DNA of 22,010 nucleotides, from NCBI GenBank assembly GCA_019828565.1, contig JAHDYR010000018.1, positions 1 through 22,010 on the forward strand, read 5' to 3'. The stretch is from Carpediemonas membranifera. Its lineage: Eukaryota; Fornicata. Made by a program: the position numbers and the translations under genes. Positions 8,308-16,560 of this stretch are shown here, one piece after another. Positions within the stretch are counted from its first letter, which is position 1. Every line of letters begins with the position of its first letter. Below the pieces are notes generated by a model. It was given only the letters and a program-made list of their open reading frames with translations, did not search any database and had not been told where the DNA came from.

Positions 8308-8637
8308 GTCGGCGGAGTGAGGATGTATCTACGAGAACTTCGGAGATGACGTAGATTGACTCTCCGCGACTAGACAAAACAAGACTGCAGACACGCCCAA
8401 CAGACGCGTGTGGGCCGTGCCGGGGGGCCGATCTTGAGATCGTGTGACAAGATTTTGAATTTTGTGTGTCCCCAATGCTTGTGAGAAGGCAGCTGATTTT
8501 GCCCCATTGACATGAGAATATAAGTGGAGGGTTTGCTTGGCCATTTGGGAGTGTTTATGCGATACTATGAGAGGCTCGGCACCTCTCCACTTGACACGAC
8601 GAGTCTCGTCCATCAAGCAGCACCAACCATTCACGGG
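8308..8637. other. Longest gene-free stretch: dipeptidase 3' region and aminotransferase 5' region
   Basis: No convincing gene. The only sizeable frame here (minus strand) lacks domain-like composition. Three short inverted repeats are visible: GACGAG-T-CTCGTC at 8598-8610 and GAGAGG-loop-CCTCTC at 8569-8587, both just past the dipeptidase stop, and CGATCT-TG-AGATCG at 8429-8442. A TATATTC-type AT-rich block on the minus strand near 8515-8525 could be a core promoter element for the aminotransferase but is over 200 bp from its ATG. Confidence 0.4.
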
Positions 8638-8644
8638 ATTTACT
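8638..8644 (-). other. AGTAAAT signal overlapping the dipeptidase stop codon
   Basis: The TAA stop (8642-8640) lies inside AGTAAAT, which fits the Giardia poly(A) consensus AGTRAAY exactly. Confidence 0.55.
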
Positions 8645-9977
8645 GGGAGCCGATGAGCTTCTCAACGTCCTCGACGGTCTTGGGGACAGTGGTAATGACG
8701 TAGTGGCCGTCGTTGGTCACGAGGATGTCGTCCTCCAGACGGATGCCGCCGACCTCAGCCTGGTACTCGCGGAGGACCTTCTCGTTGATGTACTTGGACT
8801 TCTCGGGGTCTGCCAGGGCGGGGTTGATCGTCTCGTTGACGAAGTAGCAGCCAGGCTCGACTGTCACGACCATGCGCTCGGTCAGCTCGCGCTGGAGGCG
8901 GAGGTTGGCCTCACCGGGGGCGGTGAGGCGGGGCACACCCTCGATGAACCCGCCGACGTCGTGGACCTCGAGGCCCATGAGGTGGCCGAGACCGTGGGGG
9001 AAGAAGATGGAGGGGATGTAGAGCTTCTTGGCCTCAGCGAGGTCGCCGACGAGGATGCCGAGGTCGTGCAGACCCTGGGCGATGACGTTCGTGGCGTGGT
9101 CGTGGATGTCCTTCCAGTGGAGGCCGGGGCGGATCATCTCGATGCACTCGATGTTGGCCTTGAGCACGATGTTGTACAGGGCCTTCTGGCGCTCAGTGAA
9201 CTTGCCGTCGACCGGGAAGGTGCGGGTGATGTCGGCAGCGTAGCACTTGTCCTCGAAACCACCGTCGATGAGCATCATCTGGCCGGGCTTGATAACCTTG
9301 TTGTTTGCCGTGTAGTGGAGCGTCGACGCAGAGGGGCCAGCGCCGGTGATAGCGGGGAACGAGTGGAAGCGGAGGCCCTCCATGTACGCGTGGTAGTTGA
9401 GGGTGGCGTCGGCCTGGTATTCGACCATGCCGGCCTTCACCATCTTCATCGTCTCACGGAATGCCTTGGAGGTGCCGTCGCAGGCGGACTGGATGAGAAT
9501 CATCTCGTCCTCGGACTTGAGAACACGGCACTCGACGATGGCAGTCTTGAGGGCAGCATCGAAGACGACGTTCTTGACCTCGGGGTACTCCACGAAGGAA
9601 TGGATCTCGCCAGTGAGGCCGGCGAGGAACTCAGCCTCCTCGTCGACGTAGATCACGCGGTCGGCACCGAAGCGCTCTCTGACCTCCTCTGGGGTGTCGA
9701 TGTGGCCCATCCACACGGCGTACTCGGCGGGAAGGCGGGGCATCAGGAGAGTGAGCTCCTTCTTGGCCACGTCGAGAACAAGGTGGAAATCGGGCTCAGT
9801 GACGCCGGTCAGGTACATAAACATGGCTTCCTGGCGGAATACAACGTCCACGTCGGTGTTGTAACGGGTGGTGGACTCACCGCCCTGGTGGTAGATGAAA
9901 CCGCCCTTGGTGTAAGCGTCGCAAAGACGCTCTCTGTTGCCCTTGAAGATGTGCTTGGTCTCGCCAGTATAAACCAT
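8640..9977 (-). CDS. PEPD: Xaa-Pro dipeptidase (prolidase), M24B metallopeptidase
   Basis: From the first ATG at 9977 the protein has 445 residues; the frame is open further upstream only to a TTG. It starts MVYTGETKHIFKGNRERLCDAY, which parallels the start of human PEPD. The N-terminal half holds the AMP_N-type region (QGGESTTRYNTDVDVVFRQE, GVTEPDFHLVLDV, PRLPAEYAVWMG). The C-terminal pita-bread fold has all five metal ligands: D238 (MLIDGG), D249 (AADITR), H328 (FFPHGLGHLMG), E374 (VTVEPG) and E415 (GGIRLEDD). It splits dipeptides with C-terminal proline using two manganese-type ions, in the cytosol as far as the sequence shows. The stop codon is embedded in an AGTAAAT signal, and an intron-like segment lies just before the ATG. 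Confidence 0.95.
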   Translation of the reverse strand: MVYTGETKHIFKGNRERLCDAYTKGGFIYHQGGESTTRYNTDVDVVFRQEAMFMYLTGVTEPDFHLVLDVAKKELTLLMPRLPAEYAVWMGHIDTPEEVRERFGADRVIYVDEEAEFLAGLTGEIHSFVEYPEVKNVVFDAALKTAIVECRVLKSEDEMILIQSACDGTSKAFRETMKMVKAGMVEYQADATLNYHAYMEGLRFHSFPAITGAGPSASTLHYTANNKVIKPGQMMLIDGGFEDKCYAADITRTFPVDGKFTERQKALYNIVLKANIECIEMIRPGLHWKDIHDHATNVIAQGLHDLGILVGDLAEAKKLYIPSIFFPHGLGHLMGLEVHDVGGFIEGVPRLTAPGEANLRLQRELTERMVVTVEPGCYFVNETINPALADPEKSKYINEKVLREYQAEVGGIRLEDDILVTNDGHYVITTVPKTVEDVEKLIGSQ

Positions 9978-9985
9978 TGTAATGT

Positions 9986-10017
9986 CTGTGTGAGCTCCTT
10001 TCCATGGTACTACATAC
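9986..10017 (-). other. Probable 32-nt intron in the dipeptidase 5' leader
   Basis: A segment starting GTATGT and ending GCTCACACAG, the same donor and acceptor wording as the coding introns, ends 8 nt before the ATG. No ATG in the spliced upstream frame joins the coding frame, so it would be a 5'-UTR intron. Confidence 0.6.
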
Positions 10018-10224
10018 GACAATAGTGATGTGACTGTGCTGGAGTCGAGGGCCCTCAGTCTTCGCGAGTCATCGCAGTCATTGTTGAGAAATGACGCAGC
10101 TGCTCTTCACCTATACCTGAGAGCGGAGAGGGCTCTTCGAAAGCCGTGTGAGCGATTGCGGTGCTGGACACCCGTGTCCGACATACAACTCCAGTCCCAC
10201 TCTCCACCATCGCTAGCCGCATAT

Positions 10225-10231
10225 GTTTACT
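10225..10231 (-). other. AGTAAAC signal at the MAK16 stop codon
   Basis: AGTAAAC begins on the last base of the TAA stop (TAAGTAAAC). It is an exact match to the AGTRAAY poly(A) consensus known from Giardia. Confidence 0.55.
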
Positions 10232-10911
10232 TATTCCTGGAGGGCGTCCTCCATGTCCTCGAGCTCGGCCTCGTACTCAAACTCCCCAACAAACTCCTGG
10301 TCGAACCCGGCGTCTTCTTCCTCCTCCTCATCAACATACGCCTCCTTGTGGAAGTTGTAGATGTCGTTGTACGCCGACCCCTCCTTGAGTCTGGCGAGCA
10401 GCTCACTCTTGATGCCGCCCTCGATCTTGGCAGCAACGAGCGCCTTGGCTTGCCGGGCCCGCTCACGGCGCTCGACCTTCTTGTTGATGGCGACGAGCTT
10501 GGGCTGGACCTTGTTCTTGAGCGACTTCATCCTCTTGAGCATGGCGGTGAGGCGCTCGAACCGGTTGTAGAGGTTATCGATAATATACTGGTCCAGATGC
10601 CCTGCTTCGGCCGTGATCTGCTGCTTGGCCTCCTCCAGGTCCGTGGAGAGCTCGGTTTGCTCCCACATATCGGCGGGATTGTAAGCACGCTCGGCGGCCT
10701 TCACAAACAGGATGAGCTTGCCCTTCTCCTCTAGGATGGTAGCATACTCCGCATTAGCCAGGGTGCAACTCTTTCTATCGCAAACACCGCTCACGTTGTA
10801 CCTATAGCGGCACAACGTCTGTTTCTTCGTCTTCACCATGTGTGAGCAAAAGCTATGCTTCAGAACGTTCCAGATCACTTCATCGGCGTGGTTGTTCGAG
10901 TTCTGATTCAT
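10231..10911 (-). CDS. MAK16: MAK16 ribosome-biogenesis protein
   Basis: A 226-residue frame from an ATG at 10911. The N-terminus DEVIWNVLKHSFCSHMVKT and the TLCRYRYNVSGVCDRKSCTLANAEYATI segment are the MAK16 signature, with the four metal-binding cysteines C22, C34, C44 and C49. The middle retains KLVAINKKVERRERARQAKAL and ELLARLKEGSAYNDIYNFH, also diagnostic. The C-terminal acidic tail (VDEEEEEDAGFDQEF onward) is short, so the protein is smaller than the roughly 300-residue fungal and animal forms. MAK16 works in the nucleolus with RPF1, NSA1 and RRP1 on early 60S precursors. No intron is present. The stop overlaps an AGTAAAC signal, and the next gene upstream ends only 80 nt before this ATG. 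Confidence 0.95.
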   Translation of the reverse strand: MNQNSNNHADEVIWNVLKHSFCSHMVKTKKQTLCRYRYNVSGVCDRKSCTLANAEYATILEEKGKLILFVKAAERAYNPADMWEQTELSTDLEEAKQQITAEAGHLDQYIIDNLYNRFERLTAMLKRMKSLKNKVQPKLVAINKKVERRERARQAKALVAAKIEGGIKSELLARLKEGSAYNDIYNFHKEAYVDEEEEEDAGFDQEFVGEFEYEAELEDMEDALQE

Positions 10912-10972
10912 CTCCGCCGTCTCTACGCACCCGCACTCGCCTGAGCTTTCGTTAATAGCTCACATAAATGCA

Positions 10973-10979
10973 GTTTACC
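10973..10979 (-). other. GGTAAAC poly(A)-signal-like motif after the coiled-coil gene
   Basis: GGTAAAC starts about 12 nt past the TAG stop and about 60 nt before the MAK16 start, inside an 80-nt intergenic gap. Confidence 0.45.
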
Positions 10980-10991
10980 ACGCCCAGAGGT

Positions 10992-11793
10992 CTAACGCTT
11001 GGCCCTGCGCTGCCGCTCGATCTGATTGATCCGCCCCTTCATCTCCAGGATCCGTCTCTTGATGGCCGCCACATCCCCCATTCCCCCGGCCACACGCCGT
11101 TCGTACTCCGCACGGACCTCCCGAAGCTGTGTCTCCCGGGCATATAGCTCGGCCCTGAGGGACTCTGTGGCGTCTGTGTCCGGCTGGGGCGGCGTCGTGA
11201 GGCCCCGGGCACCGGTGACTGCAGCCTCGAGCTTGGCCAGGGCCGGGCTCGTTTTGAGCTCGGCCTCAGATCTCTGGATGTTGGATTTGAGTGCAACAAG
11301 CTCTGACTTGGTTGCCTTAATCTGCTGGCGGAGTGCGGCTGCGTTGTCCCGAGAGACGGTGAGGGCCGACTGGAGATGGGTCAGGTCCGCGCCAAGCTGC
11401 ATCACAGTCGCCTGCAGCTGGGACTGGCGGGTGCGGAAGCTGGCTATGATGGCCTTGACCATCAGCACCGTGGCAGCGATGGAGGAGGAGCCTGCGGTGG
11501 CCGCCTTCGAGGTGGAGATGAGTGTCGCTTCCTTCGCAAGGAACAATTCTGCTGCTGTGTGATAGTGGAAAGCGGTACATACACTTTTGCATCTGCGAGA
11601 GGCATGCTTTCTTGTATTCCAACGCTTCTTTGATGCTGCAGATTTCGTTTTCATTCGTAGCGATAGCTGCAGACTTTTTGGCCACGCTTTCATCGCATGC
11701 AAGGAATGTCTTCTCATTAAGAAACGGCTCGGCATGAATTACACTGCCCTCAAGCTCCTGACTCATGATAGCGTTCTCCGGCGTCGTCACCAT
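10992..11793 (-). CDS. Coiled-coil protein, 257 residues, unknown function
   Basis: Joining 11793-11583 to 11554-10992 across a 28-nt intron gives 257 residues starting MVTTPENAIMSQELEG. Residues 45-70 and about 105-165 are long charged heptad helices (AALRQQIKATKSELVALKS and similar), as is 195-257, which ends in a very basic ERQRRAKR. Residues 80-103 (SSSIAATVLMVKAII) are more hydrophobic and could be a weak membrane segment or a buried helix. A Pro/Thr linker near 180-190 splits the coiled coils. No named family comes to mind. The two halves are in different frames and the intron is typical of the window, so the join is well supported. Only 57 nt separate its ATG from the RPA2 stop. Confidence 0.72.
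11555..11582 (-). other. 28-nt intron in the coiled-coil gene
   Basis: Starts GTATGT and ends CTATCACACAG. It sits after the first base of a serine codon and joins SQMQK to AELFLAKEATL, keeping the coiled-coil frame open on both sides. Confidence 0.82.
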
Positions 11794-11848
11794 CTCGACT
11801 CAACCGACTCAGCGGCCATCGGAATGCCCATAAGTGACCATCGTAAGT

Positions 11849-11855
11849 ATTTACA
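11849..11855 (-). other. TGTAAAT signal overlapping the RPA2 stop codon
   Basis: The RPA2 TAA stop (11853-11851) is inside TGTAAAT, the same arrangement as at PSMA6. Confidence 0.55.
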
Positions 11856-12963
11856 CAACCTCATAGATGATACCATGTTCCCCGGCCATCTCCACGACTG
11901 CGCCAATGTTGCACATCTCCTGCATGAGGGCTTCAAACGTCGTCCCACCCTGGCACAGGTGGTGCAGCTTCTGCCGGGCCACCTCCTTCGACACCGTGCC
12001 GTCCATAGAGTTCGCCGTCGCCAGCACCATCTTCGCCTCCTCGATGAGGCTTGACGTGTCTCTAGGCTGGCCCATCGCCGGGGCTGGCTGGGCCATGCCC
12101 TGCTGGGGCATCTGGTGCGTCGGCATGGCGAACTGCTGCTGCGGGGCCGCCGGCTGGGTGGGGCCCTGGCGTTGGGAGGCGCGGGGTGCCATGTCCCTCT
12201 GGTACTTGGTGATGTCGAGCTCGCCCTTGAGGGTGAGGTTGGAGTATATCGCCTCGAGGAAGTGGGCAGTCATCACGTTATGGTCAGTGACGGTGGTGTG
12301 CCGCACCGTCATCAGGCGGGGGGCCTCGGTCCCGGCCTGCGGGGCCACCGCGATGACCTGCACCAGGAACGGGGCCGTATTCTGTGATGAGCGCATCTTC
12401 TCCAGCTCCGCGATCTCGGACGAGTCCGCCATGGGGTTAATCCGCACCCACATGTCCGCAGACCCGTCGTCCAGTTGGAGCTCGTGCATCGGACGCTGCA
12501 GAGCACGGTCCGCGAACTGGACGTTGATGCAGAAGCCGACGATGCGGACCAGCGTGTCATCGCTGGCCTTGGTGGGGAAGGGGTCCTTCTGGGAGACGTG
12601 GTTCAGCACCTGAGCAATGGTAACGGGGACCACAAGCTGGCGGTGGCGCTCCTCTTCTTCTGCAGGCTGCTGCTGGAACTGAGTGGCGCCGGTGGGAGCA
12701 TAGCCGGTGGCCATGCCAGTGTCGGCACCGTAGCCGCCAGCACCGCCATACGCGCTCTGGCCACCGCCATAGGCGCCTTGTGCACCATAACCACCTTGCT
12801 GAGCGCCATAGCCGCCCTGTGCCCCGTATCCTCCTTGCTGTGCGCCATATCCGCCTTGTTGTCCGCCATAGGCGCCGCCTTGCATGGCGTAAGGATCACC
12901 ATAGTTAGTATTACCGCCGTAGCCACCGCCGTAGCCGCCGTATCCTCCTCCGTAGCCGTTCAT
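11851..12963 (-). CDS. RPA2: Replication protein A 32-kDa subunit (RPA2)
   Basis: A 370-residue frame from an ATG at 12963. RPA2 is the middle subunit of the trimeric single-strand DNA-binding complex used in replication and repair. Residues 1-100 are low-complexity Gly/Tyr/Gln with (G)GYGAQQ-type repeats, an enlarged version of the Gly/Tyr/Ser-rich tail in animal RPA2. Residues 110-245 form the OB fold (VPVTIAQVLNHV, TLVRIVGFCINVQF, ELQLDDGSADMWVRI, FLEAIYSNLTL). Residues 262-302 are a Gln/Pro/Met linker, and 303-370 form the winged-helix partner-binding domain (SLIEEAKMVLATANSMDGTVSKEVA to GIIYEVV). Human RPA2 has about 270 residues; most of the extra length is the N-terminal tail and linker. 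No intron. Phosphorylation-type serines are few in the tail. Confidence 0.93.
   Translation of the reverse strand: MNGYGGGYGGYGGGYGGNTNYGDPYAMQGGAYGGQQGGYGAQQGGYGAQGGYGAQQGGYGAQGAYGGGQSAYGGAGGYGADTGMATGYAPTGATQFQQQPAEEEERHRQLVVPVTIAQVLNHVSQKDPFPTKASDDTLVRIVGFCINVQFADRALQRPMHELQLDDGSADMWVRINPMADSSEIAELEKMRSSQNTAPFLVQVIAVAPQAGTEAPRLMTVRHTTVTDHNVMTAHFLEAIYSNLTLKGELDITKYQRDMAPRASQRQGPTQPAAPQQQFAMPTHQMPQQGMAQPAPAMGQPRDTSSLIEEAKMVLATANSMDGTVSKEVARQKLHHLCQGGTTFEALMQEMCNIGAVVEMAGEHGIIYEVV
12700..12963 (-). repeat. GGYGAQQ-type low-complexity repeat in RPA2
   Basis: Codons 1-88 encode tandem degenerate units based on GGYG, with at least four GGYGAQ(Q) copies at residues 37-62. Units differ at many third-codon positions, so the repeat is kept at protein level rather than being a fresh DNA minisatellite. 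Confidence 0.8.
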
Positions 12964-13254
12964 TAGTTAGTCTCGGGAAGCGCGCAATTGCACAAAAGTG
13001 CGGCGGCAACGTTCATTTACGGGCAATGTACATGGCAGAAGAATCACCATCACCAGAGGACAGATGCATAGTAGTCATAGCGTCTGTTTCACCGGACAGA
13101 TTGTTGAGCTGCTAACGGGACCGACAAACGGCTTGCGGGACTCCGTGCGACAATGAGCTGGCTTCGTGTGACAGGGGGCTGAAGCAACATGCCAGGCATC
13201 ACCAGGCACCGGTTTAATCATCACATCCCAGCAGCACAAACGAGCGTCCAACAC

Positions 13255-14490
13255 TCATTTCCTCTCCTTGCCGAGGATCTCCTTCAGATTCTCCTCCCGC
13301 CTGTTGGCCGCCCCCAGCATCGTCTGCCCCGCCTTCACCCAGCCGTCCGGCCCATAAATCTGGTCAAACCCGCCCACAGTCGTCTCATTTCCACTGAGCC
13401 GCCCCTCGAGGTCGGCAATAGTGAACATATCATCGAGCATCGCGTGCTTCAAGCTGTAGTCGTCTGCGGTATCAGCAGTGAGACTTGGGCTGGCGTTGAT
13501 CTCTATGAGCCAGGGCTTGAGCGAGCTGTCGAGCATCACGTCGTACCCATACAGCTCGAAGCAGTGCTTGTCGTTGATCATACGCCCCGCCACAGCCTGG
13601 AGGGACCGCACGACAAGCACCTGGATGTCTACGAACGCCTGGTCGACTGCCTGTGTCCCGTGGAGCTGGGTGAGGTACTCCCGAAGTTGTTGGATCGACC
13701 ACTTGCACCCGTCACCATCGCCCTCATACTCGTCGCTGTGTTTCTGAATGGCGACGTTTGTCAGGTGGACGGTGTTGTCGGCGAGGTCGCTGAGGTCCAT
13801 CGTGAACCGCTGGAACGTGAAGCGGCCGAACCCGTCTCGACAGAACCACACCGTGAGGGGCGAGTAGCTCGTGACGAAGGCGTACAGTCGCATGTCGAAC
13901 TTCTTCCCGCCCACGGTGTACGGGTTTGAGATGTACTGCTGGAACACATACGTCTCAGGCCCCGGCTCACTGTCCTGCTCGTACCGGGACCCGCGACGCC
14001 ACTCGGACACCTGGCTGAGCTTGTTAAACAGGAATATGCCGCGGCCCTGGGCCCGTCCCACAGGCTTGGCGATCCACACGCCCCCGCTCGCCCGGAACTC
14101 CTCGGCGAAGAGGGAGTAGTCGCCGGGTACCACGTACGTCTTGGGGTAGAAGTCCAGCTCTTTGGCAACATCGGAGCCTTCCCGCTCCAGGGTCTTGCGG
14201 AGACGCTTCAGGTTCTTCACCATGTGATCCTTCCTCGTCAGCTCATAGTGGTTGCGGAAATGGTTGATACGCTGGTGATCTGATAGATGGGTATGATCGA
14301 AAACCTCCCGCATCCACGCCACATCGGCCCAGAGGAAGTCCCATGCACCGACCTCCTCCCGATCTACCTCTGTCCATCCTCTGTCGATCATCACATCATA
14401 GACGACGTTGCGAAGATGCGTTGCAAATCGAATAGGGCGGTCTTTGATACCGCGCGGCTTCGTCTCACGGTTGTTTGGCGCCCTGAGCAT
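13255..14490 (-). CDS. TTLL9: Tubulin tyrosine ligase-like protein, TTLL9-type (putative polyglutamylase)
   Basis: The frame opens at a TTG, but the first ATG is at 14490, giving 411 residues starting MLRAPNNRETKPRG. The TTL domain fills most of it: RPIRFATHLRNVVYDV, WDFLWADVAWMREVFDHTHL, INHFRNHYELTRKDHMVKNL, then ATP-grasp motifs WIAKPVGRAQGRGIFLF (K142), GGKKFDMRLY, VHLTNVAIQK (242-250) and YGYDVMLDSSLKPWLIEINA (E330, N332 metal/ATP ligands). The WADV-W-RE-FDHT and FRNHYELTRK wording favours TTLL9 over TTLL1. TTLL9 adds glutamate side chains to tubulin in the ciliary axoneme. Catalytic residues look intact. With CEP164 and IFT56 it gives three cilium genes in 22 kb. A GATTAAACC stretch about 40 nt past the stop may be the poly(A) signal. 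Confidence 0.9.
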   Translation of the reverse strand: MLRAPNNRETKPRGIKDRPIRFATHLRNVVYDVMIDRGWTEVDREEVGAWDFLWADVAWMREVFDHTHLSDHQRINHFRNHYELTRKDHMVKNLKRLRKTLEREGSDVAKELDFYPKTYVVPGDYSLFAEEFRASGGVWIAKPVGRAQGRGIFLFNKLSQVSEWRRGSRYEQDSEPGPETYVFQQYISNPYTVGGKKFDMRLYAFVTSYSPLTVWFCRDGFGRFTFQRFTMDLSDLADNTVHLTNVAIQKHSDEYEGDGDGCKWSIQQLREYLTQLHGTQAVDQAFVDIQVLVVRSLQAVAGRMINDKHCFELYGYDVMLDSSLKPWLIEINASPSLTADTADDYSLKHAMLDDMFTIADLEGRLSGNETTVGGFDQIYGPDGWVKAGQTMLGAANRREENLKEILGKERK

Positions 14491-14665
14491 TTCGGACAAA
14501 TAGCGCAGTTTACGGACTCAGCCTCCGCCTGAGGCGTCTGAGCGGCCATAGCGTCATACTGCTGGCATTCTCGACGGTGAAACTGTCGTTTGAGCGAGTT
14601 TTACAACTGAGCAGTGTCTCCCGGCCAACCAACCAGACAAACGGATCGCGCAGTAGAAACGGAAA

Positions 14666-14672
14666 CTTTAGT
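14666..14672 (-). other. ACTAAAG signal overlapping the malic enzyme stop codon
   Basis: The TAA stop (14670-14668) is inside ACTAAAG, again placing TAAA at the end of the coding region, as in Trichomonas transcripts where the stop can form part of the signal. Confidence 0.45.
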
Positions 14673-16320
14673 ACTGGACCTTCCACTGGTGGTCACGGGC
14701 GTACTGGACAAGGTCGGCGGGGCGCTCGGCCATGGCGTGACCCTGCTCGAAGGCGACCTCCATGACGGCGGCGGCGACGTGGGCGGAGATCTCGCGGATG
14801 TCCTTGAGACGGGGCAGGAGAACGCCCTTGACGACCTCCTCGTCGGGGACGTACTTGGCGCAGGCCGTCGCGGCGGCCGAGATCATCTCCTCGGTGATGA
14901 TCTTAGCCTGGGCGAGCATGGCGCCGTGGCCGATGCCGGGGAAGACGTACATGTTGTTGCACTGGTACTGGGGGATCTTCCTGCCCTCGAAGTCGACGTC
15001 GGGCATGGGGGAGCCTGAGGCGTACACCGCCTTGCCGTGGGAGTAGTCGCTGCACTGCTGGGCCAGGATCTCGCACTTGGACGTGGGGTTCGAGAGCGCG
15101 AAGATGATGGGGCGCTCGGTGTTCTTGCAGGCCTCCCCGATGATCTCCTTGGTGAAGGAGCCGGGGATGGTGGAGAGGCCCATGAGTGCAGTGGGCTTGG
15201 CGTACTTCACAACGTCCATGAGCGTGCGGACGGGGGTGCCGGCAGGCACGTCGTCGCGGGCATAGGGCCGCTTGTGCTCGTTAGCAGCCAGGTTGGCCTC
15301 GTCGGCGGTCGTCACGAGGCCGCGGGAGTCGACGAGGTAGAAGTGCTTGCGGGCCTGCTCGATCGTGTAGTCGGGGCCGACCAGGAGCTGGGCTAGAGCC
15401 TCAGCCACGCCAACGCCACCAGCACCGGCGCCGAGGAAGATGAAGCGGTGGTCGCGGGGGGTGGTGTTGGTTGCCCGACAGGCGTTGACGAACGTCGCGG
15501 CGGCGATGCAGCCAGTGCCCTGGATGTCGTCGTTGAAGGTGCGGTTCTCATAGCGGTAGCGCTCGAGGAGCTCGAACGCGTGGACCTTGGAGAAGTCCTC
15601 GAACTGGAGGACACATGAGGACCACTTGTCCTTGACGGCGGCGACAAACTCGTCGATGTAGGCGACGTACTTGTCCTCGTCGGGGTGGCCGTCCCTGGAG
15701 CCCATGTAGAAGGGGGAGAGGGGGTCGTTGTTCGTCCCGAGGTCGAGGGTGATGGGGAGAACGCGGGAGGGGTCGAAGCCGGCGCCGACAGTGTAGAGGG
15801 CAAGCTTGCCGACGGGGATGCCGTGGCCGTTGATGCCAATGTCACCGAGGCCGAGGATTCTGGTTCCGTCTGTGACGACGATGATGTCGACCTCGTTATA
15901 CCAGTTGTCCAGAATCTTACGGATGCTGCCAGCCATGCTAGCGTTCAGGTACATGCCCTTGGGCCAGGAGCGCCAGATATCAGAGTACTGGACGCACGCA
16001 GCGCCGACGGTGGGGGTGTAGACGATGGGGAGAGTCTCTTCAATGTGGGTGAGAAGGAACTTGAAGTAAAGAGTCTCGTTGGCCTGCTGGAGGTGATAGA
16101 GATAGATGAACTTGTCCATGACAGTGTTCAGCTCCTTCCACTGAACCTCACAGCGGGCAACCTGCTGCTCAATAGTTTCAACACAAGGAGGAATGAGGCC
16201 GACGAGGCCGTGGGCCTCACGCTCCTCTTGCGTGAAGGCAGTGTCCTTGTTCTTGAACTGGTTGCGGATCAGCTCGTAGCCGTTCATCGTTATTGTCTCG
16301 TCGGTTAGTCTGGAATTCAT
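14668..16320 (-). CDS. ME: Malic enzyme, NAD(P)+-dependent decarboxylating
   Basis: A 550-residue frame from an ATG at 16320; a second Met at residue 12 (MNGYELIRN) aligns well with family starts and may be the real one. The enzyme converts malate to pyruvate and CO2 with reduction of NAD or NADP. The sequence shows YTPTVG (Y101, general acid), GLGDIGINGHGIPVGKLALY (K172 general base), metal ligands E241, D242 (QFEDFS) and D265 (FNDDIQGTG), the Rossmann loop GAGAGGVGVAEAL at 298-310, and ALSNPTSKCE. Length and motifs fit the large eukaryotic/bacterial form. There is no cleavable-looking leader, so it is probably cytosolic as in Giardia rather than hydrogenosomal. Pyruvate made here could feed the alanine aminotransferase also encoded in this window. 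Confidence 0.95.
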   Translation of the reverse strand: MNSRLTDETITMNGYELIRNQFKNKDTAFTQEEREAHGLVGLIPPCVETIEQQVARCEVQWKELNTVMDKFIYLYHLQQANETLYFKFLLTHIEETLPIVYTPTVGAACVQYSDIWRSWPKGMYLNASMAGSIRKILDNWYNEVDIIVVTDGTRILGLGDIGINGHGIPVGKLALYTVGAGFDPSRVLPITLDLGTNNDPLSPFYMGSRDGHPDEDKYVAYIDEFVAAVKDKWSSCVLQFEDFSKVHAFELLERYRYENRTFNDDIQGTGCIAAATFVNACRATNTTPRDHRFIFLGAGAGGVGVAEALAQLLVGPDYTIEQARKHFYLVDSRGLVTTADEANLAANEHKRPYARDDVPAGTPVRTLMDVVKYAKPTALMGLSTIPGSFTKEIIGEACKNTERPIIFALSNPTSKCEILAQQCSDYSHGKAVYASGSPMPDVDFEGRKIPQYQCNNMYVFPGIGHGAMLAQAKIITEEMISAAATACAKYVPDEEVVKGVLLPRLKDIREISAHVAAAVMEVAFEQGHAMAERPADLVQYARDHQWKVQY

Positions 16321-16560
16321 GACACGATCGCATCGAATCAGGTCCAGATCTGCAGAGACAGGCCGCTATCAGTGTATTTATACTCTGTTCGGCCAGTGCC
16401 ACGGAGTGATGCGGGCAGAGGGGCGGATCTCTCCCTTGTGTTCGTACGAGACACGCAGGAATCAACTGGCACTCAAACCGGACTATCACAATTAAACATG
16501 CCCAGTGAGATGACAGCCCCATGCACATAGGGCGGGTGGCGCCATGTACCATGCCCGGCA

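Noticed and set aside
8329-8634. 101-residue minus-strand frame between the aminotransferase and the dipeptidase
   Set aside because: Composition is not protein-like, it contains the probable promoter and 3' hairpins of the neighbours, and no motif is visible.
10130-10160. T-loop-like GGCTCTTCGAAAGCC between PEPD and MAK16
   Set aside because: Only a 4-bp stem forms and there is no cloverleaf around it.
13000-13140. Short plus-strand frame starting ATGTACATGGCAGAAG upstream of RPA2
   Set aside because: About 28 codons, opposite to all other genes, no motif; expected by chance.
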